Assembly: GCA_035041965.1 (NCBI GenBank) | Contig: JAPYMA010000370.1 | Span: forward strand, 47,501-111,500 | Reading direction: 5' to 3' | Source: Anisakis pegreffii | Taxonomy: Eukaryota > Nematoda > Chromadorea > Rhabditida > Anisakidae | DNA length: 64,000 nucleotides | Shown: positions 24,962 to 37,321 of the stretch, in pieces | How positions within the stretch are numbered: position 1 is the stretch's first letter | How the letters are laid out: every line of letters starts with the position of its first letter | Program-made: the position numbers and the translations under genes | Notes under the pieces: generated by a model | The model's input: the letters and a program-made list of their open reading frames with translations, nothing else | The model's database searches: none | Told to the model about the DNA's origin: nothing

Positions 24962-27900
24962 ATGGAATTCCCGTTAGTGACTAATCGGATTGATGACACA
25001 CACGATATTGATGCCATTCAGCAGGCACTCATTGAACCAGAAGATCAGCACCAACGCCAACAAAAACTTATCGAAGGGCAAACTGATGCGAGCAGGTGTA
25101 AGTTATTGTCATAAAGAAGTAACGGTAACTCTCACAAAATGATCATCCAGTATTTTCGATCAAAAATGAGTTCATTTTGTCATTACTTCAAAATGACGAT
25201 GATAGTTTGTTCATTTAAAATTTTGAACAGCAATAGCGACACGACGGAAATGTTCATTGTTAGATTGTCGAAAATGGTTTATTAATATGGTCTCCTCTTT
25301 CAACTAAAAGCGGATGAGAAGAATAATGTCAGCATGAGAAAGATGATAATTTGAGTGATTTTGTAGCGCAATGTGGAACAGTTTCAAGTCGCGCTTATGC
25401 AAATAGCACCGACACGGAAGAGACAAATCACCAGATCAAGTCAAATCATGTATGCTGATTAGAATGTATTAATTTAGTTGCTTTTGATTGATGACTTTAA
25501 CAAATCCACTCCGATAAGCTGTTACCATAGAGTTTTCGAAACTCATTATTCTGAAATGAGGTCAGCCGAATGACTCAGTATATATTGATTCATCCATAGA
25601 TAGTGAGCTGAATGATAGCGAATGAAACGAAATTCATGAAGCAGCAATCCATTCAAATGTTTGCGTACTTATGTATTCGCACATTAACAAACGAATTGAA
25701 TGACTAAAACGGTGTGCAATCGCTCGTCGCATTCTTAACGTTTCATTTGCCTAACTCTTTGCAAGCTGTTCGAATGACATTCCGTACACTTCATATCGTT
25801 ATTGCATCATCTATAATAAATCACTAGCTACCATTATCAGTGTTATTATTAATAAAATTACCATTGCATTATAAACTATTTAGCAGCTACTAATTGAGTT
25901 GTATGATTTGGATTTACACGTGAACGAAGGTGAATGGTGCGAAACAGCTCGGTGGATCAAATATGAAGAAGTATATCATTTACTTTCTATCACATGATCG
26001 TTTATGCATCTTTTTCAGATTTCGGAATAAACGAATTTGTTTTATTTATTGTTGTTATTAGCATTATTACTATCCTATTCTCTTAAATATATCTTTTGAA
26101 CAGAAAGCACTCCCTCCCCCACCGTTTCAGTCAACAGCCATCTCGTCGTTTATTGGTGTGCTTGAATATCGCCAATGATGTTTCCCATAATTACAGAATT
26201 ACAGCAAATAATCGAACATTCAGGATGTGGAGGGCGTCGGTCATCATTGGGGTCAACCACATGTTGCATTTCTATCGTTCCATTCGTTGCTCCTGTTGAG
26301 GAGGTGTTTTTTGAAAGGTTCGAATATATTTGCAATGGGATATGCAAAAAAATTTCACAAATACACGAATTTGCATGACGTAGTAAGAAAAATAATAACA
26401 CATATTTGCAATAATACATATTTGTTGTGTAACTTTTGATGGAACAATCCATTTCGTTGTTCTATCAGATTTTCAACAGGAATGTCAGTTTTCTGTGCTA
26501 TTCTCAAAAAAATTCCAGGAATTTTATTGCTTGATACGGACGCGAATTGTTTTGCTGAGATATGCGACCAAATCGGTTGTGCAATGATAACACAAGGCAT
26601 TCAAAGTGGTTACATAAAGAATGCGTTACGAGTGCTACAATTAAAGCACCTGTATGGATTTCTTTTTTGCTTCTTTCAAATATTTACTACAACACGAACG
26701 TTACATGATGAACTTTTTCAACATCTGCTGATACTCAACGTATTTACGCACTGATCAAGACATTTCGGAGTTAACGCTAAAAAGCATGCATGTTTTTCGT
26801 TACTAAGATACCTATGGAAGTGATACTACTGGGTCAAGCAGAGTTGTAATAAAATTAACGAATTTGATCGATTCATGAAGAGTGTTTCCAAAATAATTTT
26901 TAGGCGTCCGCATCATTCAACTAATTTATCGCGAATCTCAACAGCCGCAAATGCGATTTTCGAACGACATTCGAACGCAGTTAAGCAGCACCTTACGTCG
27001 TCGTTATCGGCCACACCAATCTTCGAGAACTATTGGCGCTCAAAGAAGGGCGCTGCATCCACTGTTCATGCAAGTTAGTTTTGCATCGTCCTCCATTCAT
27101 AGTTTCGCCCGTACTACTCTCTGTCTTGATTCAAACTCACTCTGCGGTCATCTTGATGAAGTTGGCTATAATTAATATTCCTGTCACAGTTATCATAGTA
27201 ATAATAATTACAGCCAAACTCACTTCTGTTAATCAAAATTTCCGTATAAACTGCAACCCAAAACTGCTATTTAAGTAGCAGTAAAACAACCAGATCCCAT
27301 TCTGAATCAATGGTATACTTTTCGGCAATTCTACATCCTACTGGCACCATACCTCTAACTCGCTGCTACTGCTCACATTGCTATGCGGTTAGCCAATCAT
27401 TGACGTGGGTGTGGTCTATTTCATGAGCCACATTCAATTCAATAACTGGTCAGTCGAAGGGCAACGTATAAGTTCGGTAAAATACGGTGTATATCTGACT
27501 AGCGGATGGGATGTGTGTTCTTTTTGTAGTTTGAAGAATGGGAGGATTTTTTTGTTAGCTTGGGGCAAAGCAGTTTTTTAGGCTCTGGCGACATTCATTC
27601 TTCACTCGATTTGGATGAGGATATCGATGAGCATGAAGTGATAACAGAAGGAGAAGAACACGATTATGTGGGCAATCAACGAACAAACAATGCCGTCGAG
27701 AAGCCTCTTTTGAAGCAGTCAAGGTTTGAGCCTGAAATTGATCGAAATCCCATCGCAATTCACCTTTTCAAACCGAAATCATGGTTTGTTGTGAGTGTTT
27801 ATCGAAAGCGCTCATTCCTAGGAACACAATTCATTTATTTATTCATGAAAATTCCAGGGTTAAGCTTCTCTCAACCGATAGATCATATTCAGATGGAAGA

Positions 27901-30900
27901 AGTTCACTGCCTCGTAAAGCAGCAATAATTGATGACTTAGAAAGCGCACAGGTATAATGCGATTGATAATCTGTGTTCTTCTGCATCTTTCAGTTGATTT
28001 CGTTTCCGTTTCCATCAGTGTTATTCATAAGTGTTCCCGTGAACTTCTGAATCTATCTTAAGGTATTTGCTGGTATCGTTCCCCAACTGGATCGTCCGTG
28101 TTTCGTAATGATTCGTTTACGCAATGCAGTTGCAATGCCGGATTTGTATACAGCAGCCACTTTAGTACGTTTTATTTTTGTGATCCTAGGACCATCAATA
28201 TCGGACGTCAGCTACTATGAAATGGGTAGATCGATCTCAACTCTGATTGCCGACAAAGTAGGTGCCAAAATTTCTTTTGATTTCCTTCCATTTTACGCAT
28301 GAAATCATTGAACGATTTCTTCCCACTTTGTTGAATTTTAACTCATTTTATTCCAATGTGCACAGGAAGAAACGATAAATTTGTGGAAGAAAAGGAGAAA
28401 ATGATATGCTCACAATGGGAGCAAATTACAAAAAGTGAGACTTGATGAAAAATGACGAAAATTTATTGTAAGATGATGTGAGGATGATAACAGTACTAGT
28501 CTTACGAGCGAGAACTCAAATGATTTATCTCTGCACTGCTTGTAGAGTTTCAACAAAATTGTCTACGAAACAAACGATCGAAATGGTCTGATTGAGGGGA
28601 TCGACGAATTTCTAAATGATTCCGTGGTGATACCACCTGGCGAAGTGGATAATAAACGATTGTTGTCTGGAGATGAAATCAAAAAAGCGTTGAGGAAACG
28701 AATTAAACGAAAAAATATGGAAAATGAACTTGGTACGGCATTAATTTATTATTCTAGGAACATGAAAAAAAGTTATTGTGAAATTAAAGAATTTATACCA
28801 TTTCAGGGAAACAAACAAAAACAATGTATTTGGAGCTAAATCATATTCTCTAAATTCTTGATAAGTTGATCAAGTCCAATTTTTCCTCAATTTTTTTAGT
28901 ACAACTGCAAAAAAACTCGTATTTTTCAATCCAATGAGAACGTCTTCAAACAATGTTTACTGCTCACTAACTGATTATACCGTTACTTTGTTCGAATGTT
29001 TTGTCGACACCTATCAAAAATAAAGAGATTCCAGTGGCAGCTCAGAAAGAACAGTTTACTCCAAAGAACGGTTATGGCCAAATAAGGACGAAAAATGACG
29101 GTAGTTCAGGCAGCAAATTGCCCTTCTTCAGTGGTATGGTGAACGACGTTTCGAAACGACTACCTTATTACTGGTTCATTTTAGAACCTTCGATTTTATC
29201 ATTGATTCCAACAGATAATCAACAAACCATTTTTTGAAATTTTCTCCTGCTCAGTAGTTTCATTGTTTTAAACATTAAACAACGAGGTTAAGAAGAATCA
29301 GAATTCGCTAGAAATTCATAGCTTGGAATTTATCGAATCAGTTATTTTGATTGAATCATTGATGAATCATTGGCCACAACAGCAGTTACACTTCTTAACT
29401 CTTTGCTGAATGTTCTTCAATAACTTCAGGTCAGATTTTCGCGATGCCTTTCAATTTCAGTGCCTCACCAGCATTGTGTTCATGTTTTTGGCCAGCTTTG
29501 CTCCAGCTATCACGTTCGGTGGTCTTTTGGGTGAGTGTGCAAGCACAGAATTTCGTGAGAACGTGCGCAAACTCACTTGCTGTGCATTAAGCTTTGCTCA
29601 TCGCATATGATCAACTTTTCGTTCTTTTGTATCGCACACTGCAAAACTGTGATTACTCAGTCGCTATCGATCAACACTCATTTTTAAGGGAAATACACGA
29701 ACGAGAAAATGGGTACAATGGAAACATTACTTGCTCAAAGCATATGCGGGATAATATGGGGTCTGTTTGCTGCTCAGCCATTGCTCATAATGAGTGCCAC
29801 AGGACCTGTTCTCATTTTTGAAGCTAGTTTGTATAAAGTAAGTGCTTTGTTTCTGTGATTCATATTTCGATGATTTTTCTCAAATATTGAGTTAGATATT
29901 TATTCGAAGCGAATGAACGGTGCTTTTGGCTATTCGTCGTAATTTCTACACTAAAAGCTTATTGCTGAAATGTACTGCAGAAGTTAAGGGACGTTATGAT
30001 GAAATCAATTATATTTCAGCATGTACATTCATCTATCATTCATATATATGCTTACTATTTCAGTTTTGTGTCGGCCTTTCAGTTGATTTTATGACCGTTC
30101 GACTGTATGCTGGAATGTGGTTAATGGTGATCGCACTCGTCGTGGTCGCGTTGGACGGATCTCGATTACTTTTTTATGTGACTCGTTTCACTGAGGAGAT
30201 ATTCGCATCACTCATTTCAGCGATATTCATCGCTGAAAGTCTTCATTTTGCTTATCAGGTTGTCTTCCATCATGAATTTCAAAAGAGGGCCAGTTTAATC
30301 GGTGATACCAACCCTTGACATATAACAGTTTATTTATACATTTTGATCATTCGCTCTCGAATTCGACATTAATGGTGAAATGGTCAAATAGTGATATGAA
30401 AAAATAGACCTAGAATATGGAAAGAATATTCGCCTGTATAAGTCATATAAGTCGTTTAATTTTACAGACATTTGTCGAGAATCCAGTTGAGGACTACAAG
30501 TATTATTATAATACGCATGCGCTTTGCGACGATAATCGGTCATTGTTGTTGATGGAGACCAATAGTACTATAAATAATTATTCGATGCAGAGTCTGACAT
30601 CATCAGATGTGAATATTCCAAGAAGATCATGCAATGATGCTGAACCAAATACAGCACTTCTAACTGCTATTATACTATTTTCAACATTCATTCTTGCCTA
30701 CGCATTTCGACGACTTCGACAAAGCTTCTATTTGGGTCGAACGGTCAGTGAGCGAATCAATTGATCATTCGAGTATTTGTGATGTTCATTAGTTTTGTCC
30801 ACTTCTTTTTCGATGTACTTCAGTTCAGTTAGCTAAACGTATATCCGTAGAATTCCTTTGGGAGGTTTTTTTCCAGATGGAGTGAGCTGCTATTCTTTGA

Positions 30901-33415
30901 CCGTAAATTCCAACATTTGTCCTGAGGTTATTCGTTTGTGGCCGAAGAAGTGGATAAAATGATGGATGCTTAACGTCGTAACTACTTGCAGCTTCGACAC
31001 GCAATCGGTGATTTTGGTGTGTTAATCGCTATCGTAACGGTCACATCATTCGCACACATTCTCACCCCACATCCGTATTTAGCGGTCTGTATAAATGTCG
31101 TTATATTGTGCTCTTATTGTGATTTTCGTAAGCCGTACTTTATGGCAACAAATCTCTATTGATCACATCATGAACATACTGTAGCTTTTGTTGAATTCCT
31201 TTTGTCTTTAATAGCAGTAGCTTTACTTGTTTGCTTGAAACAAATGATCAGCTAGACCATGACGATGCTGACTGTTTCAAAAAAGACCAGCTTGAAAGAA
31301 TCTGTTGAGAGTGACCTGTAATCGACTGTGAGGCATCCCATCTTCCACTTCACTAGCTCAGCCAACTGTGAACAATGACGAAAGAGGAAGAAACGTGCGG
31401 AATCGACAAGTTTTGTTGAAGAAATAGAATAAAGATTTACTTTCAGCGACTCGATATGCCGGACCACATTAATTTTACGAATCTATACGCTCGAGGGCAT
31501 GGCTTACTCATTTCTGCATACGTACCTCCAACGCAGTGGTGGGCCATATTGATGGCACTTGTCGCAGCTATGCTTGTTTTTATTCTGTTATTTGTGGAAA
31601 CCGAAATAACTGAGTAGGCTTTTCTGGACTGCTTGATTTCGGCTTTGAATTCATAAATGCTAGATATTCATCAACCGAGCTATTTTGTTTTAGATACAGT
31701 GATACTTTTGCTGATCTCGGGTTATATCCATTATAACGCAATCGTTTCATTCCTAAATAAGTACAAATTTATACTTATTTATGAATGAAACATGGATTAA
31801 TGATAAATTCAGACTGAGTAACGAAGTAAAGTTGTGTTGGTATGAATATGAAGTACCAAACAGATTTATGCTAACGAAAAATTTCTATAAACTTTCTTGT
31901 TCGTTATAGATTACTTCTTTCACGTCGCGATCGTGGTCTTATGAAGGGAAATGGTATGCACTGGGATTTGATCCTGGTGGCCATTTGCACGTTAATTTGC
32001 AGTCTCTTCGGCTTGCCGTGGATGTGTGCTGCAACTGTACAGTCATTGGCTCATTGTGGCTCACTGACAGTCATGAAAAAAGCAGCACCTGGTGAACGAG
32101 CAGGTAGCTGCATAAACAAATGTTATTTTTATGAACCCAGTAAAAATGATTAGGATGATAATGAAACGGCGAATTGAGTGAAAGAAAATGTTTAAGCTCA
32201 AATTATCGTGACGAAATGAACTTCAAATTGATTTGAGTTATTTCAAGAATGTAGTGACCGAATGAAAGGACCGTAAGCGGCCAAGTGTTGAACGAATGCT
32301 AGTAATAAATTTATTGCGTTCTTCAGAAGTGGATCATGTAATCGAACAACGTTTAACAACGATTGGTGTATCCGTATTGGTCGGTCTTATAACATTAGCC
32401 GGATCATATCTTCGATTACCATTAGCTGCACTCTTTGGAGTGTTTTTGTATTTGGGTGTTATGAATCTGTCCGGTATGCAACTCATCCAACGAATCGTTC
32501 TGCTTTTCATTCCATCAAAATATTTTCCGGATACGTCCTACACACAAATGGTTTGCCTCATGTCATTTCTCCTTACTCTCATTTAACATTAATTTTCATT
32601 TTGCCAATCATTCTTTCTGTTCATAAGTTTTCGTTCCGTTTGCAAAAACTACCTCTGTTACATGTTTTGAATGAGTAGCTAGTACGTGAGGTACTGTTAG
32701 CAAAAAATCGTTTATACGTTTTCTGACCGTTAGCTATCATGAACTGAATCATTGTATTTTCACGGGTAGAAGTCTTCTTTCTGGTCCTTAACATGGCTCA
32801 ACAGCAATTATATGTCACGGCTATATTAGGTAATCATTCATCATAACCATGCATCAAGTAAATAGATAAGCATCTTCACATATGAGGATTGCTATTCGTT
32901 ACAGGTGGGTGTTAGTCGAATGCACTTGTATACGGCAATACAAGTCGGTTGTCTAATTATTGTTTATACTGTAAAGTATTTCAAACAAACTGCACTAGCA
33001 TTTCCATTCGTTTTGATGCTCTTCATTCTATTCCGACAATGCGTTTTAACGAAAACGTTCACTGAAGTTGAACTGAAGGCGGTGAGTGAGTGCAACGTTT
33101 TTCGTTTTGTTCTCTTCACTGAAAGAACAGTTAATTTTTTCGCTCTTCATTCCCCAGCGAAAATTTTTTCATAGATTTTATTCATGCGAAACATGAAAAG
33201 TAAATGAATGAGTAGCGTCACGGTTTCGATACCACAAAACTGATTTCACCTTCGGACAACAGAGAGAATTAGTTAATAATAAAGCAGCAATCAATTATTG
33301 ATTTGTTGTTTTTGTATTGATCGTTACTGTTGTTCAGCTGGATGGCGAAGAAAAGCCAGAAGATGACGAATGGATAGAAAAAGATTTTTATGATACTGCA
33401 CCCATGCCAGTCTAA
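24962..33415 (+). CDS. SLC4-family bicarbonate transporter, 17 exons, about 942 residues
   Basis: Exons: 24962-25097, 26904-27073, 27530-27783, 27858-27951, 28063-28257, 28546-28732, 29035-29173, 29430-29530, 29689-29837, 30064-30258, 30468-30743, 30992-31084, 31447-31613, 31910-32103, 32327-32550, 32905-33081, 33338-33415; every junction keeps phase. SLC4 proteins carry bicarbonate across the plasma membrane. Residues 1-390 are the cytoplasmic domain (HPLFMQFEEWEDF near 97-109; YYEMGRSISTLIADK ending at 283; GIDEFLNDSVVIPPGE around 300). Residues 390-915 are the multi-span region: SDFRDAFQFQCL, PAITFGGLLG, QPLLIMSATGPVLIFE, RFTEEIFASLIS, GLPWMCAATVQSLAH, LPLAALFGVFLYLGV and PDTSYTQMVGVSRMHLYT. 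A variable loop holds sequons near Asn 563, 572 and 577, as in the glycosylated third extracellular loop of the family. The C-terminus is acidic (EEKPEDDEW). Ion coupling is not settled: several motifs resemble Na+-coupled members, the C-terminal part resembles anion exchangers. A stop lies in frame just upstream of the ATG, but an upstream exon is possible. The 1.8 kb first intron and others show nothing else I can support. Confidence 0.95.
31744..31791. repeat. 20-bp hairpin inside SLC4 intron 13
   Basis: The arms 31744-31763 and 31772-31791 are reverse complements with one mismatch around an 8-nt loop. The hairpin is between the donor at 31614 and the acceptor before 31910. Confidence 0.85.
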
Positions 33416-36397
33416 CTAACCACAGCAATGACAACAACAACGCTGATAATTATCAAAATCAACATAAATCGTAATCAAGCTACTCACACCAGTCCCTCTC
33501 TACTTCAAACTCCTTCAGTGATTCATTTAATCAATCGATCAGTGGATCGTTCATATTCATTCCTATCCTACAAACATATTTCCTTCCAGTATTATCAGTC
33601 GTTTTCATTTGCCCTCGTCCGCTCACTGACTATGATACATTTCCTTTTGTTCACGTATTCCACCAACCACTTAGTTGCATAGATTCATTCACTCAATGCA
33701 ACGATACGATGACGGATGCAGCAGTGCCATTTTGCTATTGCTGCTTCCGTAAAATTTCGCGACTAGGCACTCGACACTTTTTCGTTGCCATTACGTATTC
33801 TTCACGTGCACTGTTCTGTTAGATTTGTTTACGAGCAACTGTTGTATTATACAGATATTATACATATTATTACATAAAGATTTTTGATAATGCAATTATG
33901 ATTTAATTACAGTCACGTACTGTGCAGGGGTTCGATGCAGTTTAGCCTTTTCTTGTTAGAAGGTTGATCTACGAAGAACGGTCGTCTTCAACATATAAAC
34001 AACATTGTTTCACTAGGTTCATTCATTACGATTCAGCAAAAAGTTGTTCACTGAAAATCGTTATTAGTACACGTTATATTAGAAGCAGTATTCCAATGCA
34101 GAAACGTCCTTGAAACGTGATTTACGCTGCAGAATAGCGCCAAAGATATGAGGATAAACTCCTAAAATTTAGGAAACCCCGTCTCCTGAAACCACCTTCT
34201 CACTTGTGTCGAAAGAAAGTTCTTCATTCGATATCGGAAGCGTTCCATTCGAGGAATTCCTTCTGACTACAACAGTGCACGTCAGTTGTGAAACTCACGT
34301 TGGAATTTTGATGGTTTGTGAGATTGTTTATGTGACTTATTGAGGATAGAGCGATTCTGTGCATGGTTTGGCCAGAAATCATCTCGGTCACATTACTGTT
34401 CAACTGATGATTTTGACTGACGACAGACGTCAGTCTTGGAGAACACTTCAGCGTTCGCTTCTTTTCGGCACCATTTCTACGACGGTCCCCTTTACGGAAG
34501 GAAACACACAGAGAATGTCCGTCCCTTCTTGTTCTCGTTATCATCTCAGACAACTCAACTGGCTAGTCATCTGTTTTATCGCATAGCCAATAACTGACGA
34601 ACCAGCCCGCCATCCTCGATACCACATACCACCCACAATTCATCAACCAAAATCAATCTCACTCATCCTCTGCACCTCTCTGGGTGGTCCATTCGATTCC
34701 ATCAATTCACCATACATGAAAATATATTTGACGGGTAATTTGCAAGAGAAGCACCACCACTGAAAACTGAAGGTTTGGTATGGTTCGCCCAACAGAACCA
34801 TCCGTTGAGATTCTATTCTATTTGAACCGAAGTTCGTTGAAACTTACCGAAAGAAGTATCGACTAAAGTTTTTTTTTAAAATCTCCTGTCCAGCTTGGGC
34901 TTCAGATTAGTCGTGGTGATTTCATGCCGAAACAATGGCGACCTTGTTTGCCTATGCTTCTGATCAGCTGGAAGCGAATCGACTAGATTTGGAACTCAAT
35001 CAAGTCGGATATTGATGCTAACGAAGACCAACCCATTATTAGAGACTGGTGCATCGGCAGAATCTCAGACCGTTCGAGGTGAGGATCAAAAGGGAGGACA
35101 TTGCTACCAAAAAAAGCGCTTTTTTCTGAACTTGCAGTTTCGAAGCACTCTGGATGATTACATCAGCCGAAGACAATTTCCTTCTTCAAAACGTTTCTCC
35201 GTTCAGTTTTTGCTGGTCGTTTTGCAGGTGAAGCGTGAGGTATACATGATGAGTTTCATTTATCATTTAGTTCATGAATAAGCGCTTTAATGAATCTGTT
35301 TAAAAGCAGTTTTGCATGGCTTAACTTATACGGATGGATATGATAACGACGATCATTAATCAATGAATCGATCAATCAATCAATTAATCACATTGATAAG
35401 TTGGAAAAAAACGAAAACTGCAAAAAAATTACATCGTTTGAGAAAGAAGAATAAGAAAATTTGAAAAAAAGAGAAGAATGAAAATAGAGACAATTTGAAA
35501 ACTTTTTTCACTGTGCTTCTATGTTTTCTTTCATTCCTTTCTTCCTCAGCATCTATTAAAATTGAACATACTTTTATACAACAGACGACAGTATATTTGG
35601 AATTTCAAATATTTTTGAGCAATCAACGTAACAGAAACGCAATAATAAAAATAATAATAACCATGAAATTAATATATAACCAATATAGAATTGATTTCGA
35701 ACACCAACAGTAATAAGAATAGTATTAATAATAAAAATAGTGATAATAATAATAATAATAATAACGGTAATCACGATAAGAGAACTATGGAAAGAATAAT
35801 ACATATGTGCAGCATTGATCAAAAATCCACTGCTCATAATAAACAAACGAAGCAAAATTGAAAATTGAACAGAACAAAATCAAACAAATTCTAAAACAGA
35901 TATCCAACGAATTAGCATAACGGCATGACGCTAATATGTATAATACATAGCAGTTATAATAATGAAATAAACATATTTATAGCAATAAATATGATTACTA
36001 ATACGAAAATTAGTCGATAAAGAGCACAAAAGCGATTAAATAAGTTCTTCAATACCGGTAATCACACGAATATTCTTTCAACAATACAAGAAAGGACGGT
36101 TTTAAGAAAATAACGAAAATTCGGTTTCTAACGATGAAATAAATGCATCATTAATCGTTTCTGATGTTAATACACTTTGTTCCGCTTCACAGATGAATGA
36201 ATAGGTGAGCAGCAACAACTTTACCAACTTCCTTCCATAGAACTAATTCTTTCCTTTTGAAGACCGTGAGCTTATTTTTACATACTTCATAAAGCAGCCG
36301 AAAACTTCTACTTTGAAAAATCAATTCACTAATCATCCATAACAACAATGATAATAATGGCAATAATAACAACAATAATGAAAATTATAATGAAAAC

Positions 36398-36451
<54 letters not shown>
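36398..36451. repeat. (AAT)18 microsatellite
   Basis: An uninterrupted AAT run of about 54 bases. The overlapping poly-Ile open frames on both strands are artefacts of it. Confidence 0.97.
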
Positions 36452-36453
<2 letters not shown>

Positions 36454-36992
36454 ACTTAATAAAAACGAACATAATAATGAAAATGATAAGTGAAAAATCC
36501 ATGCATACCACGGAGGCGAATAATTTGCCCTATATGTAGAGTACTAGAAATATTACACATAAGAAATGCTATTACCTTTTAGATGGAAGATAGAGCAAAT
36601 GGTTAAAGAACAAAGTAATGTAATACAGAGATGGATGAAGCAGATGAACGAAAGAGATAAAAAGCGCGATAATGGAAAATTTAGGGGGAGATCGGGAAGG
36701 CGGATGGATGCTTCGGTGAACTGAGTTTAATTAGAACACATTCGATACTGAATGCTGCACTGAGTAAGAGAATATGAACTTTGTGCTAAAATCATAAAAA
36801 ATCTAAACGTGTTATTGACTTAAGTTATTACAAAAAACAATGCTAAGAAATTTGAGAATTATTTCTTGGGGATCGATTTCACATTTTTAAACTTTTTCTT
36901 ATTTCATTTACTAAATTTTCAAATCAGCTCAAGCCCGCTCATTCATTCTAGTTCGAATGATCAGCATTTTAGCAGGTCGGGTTTGCCTGCTT

Positions 36993-36998
36993 TTTATT
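36993..36998 (-). terminator. Candidate poly(A) signal of the RING-finger gene
   Basis: AATAAA on the minus strand about 325 bases past the stop codon at 37322. It is the first good match downstream of the stop. Confidence 0.4.
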
Positions 36999-37321
36999 GA
37001 ACATTGAAACTGCCACAAAATAATTCGATTCGAAGGAGCTTAGTCGACAGATACATTACTATAGAGATCACATACACGCACATAAAATGCCTTAATTTCA
37101 ACAAACCCATTGCGATTGAGATGACGATAACAACTATGGGAAACGAAAAAGATGGTCCCCAGCACTAAATTATGCCTTCAAGATAATCGCCGTGTTAACA
37201 ATAATAATAATTCGTTCATATATGATATGTAGATAAATCAAAATCAATCAATTAATGAATCCATCTAGCCGATAAATAAATATATGCTGTCTCTCGAACA
37301 TGTACAATCAATATCACAACA

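Larger units (their letters stand above)
33416..37321. other. Convergent intergenic region
   Basis: This is the space between the stops of the SLC4 gene (+) and the RING gene (-). No coding exon is supported. A C-rich, G-poor patch lies at about 34590-34700. From about 35340 the + strand becomes A-rich with AAT-type simple repeats, consistent with entering the transcribed region of a minus-strand gene. A possible poly(A) signal for the RING gene is at 36993-36998 on the - strand; for the SLC4 gene I saw only a CATAAA variant near 33873. Confidence 0.55.

Noticed and set aside
26482..26754. 90-codon plus-strand open frame in SLC4 intron 1, preceded by TTTTCAACAG
   Set aside because: The phase-consistent join of exons 25097 and 26904 leaves no need for it, both strands are open there, and no similarity was recognised.
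36329..36539. Poly-Ile open frames on both strands
   Set aside because: Translation of an AAT microsatellite.
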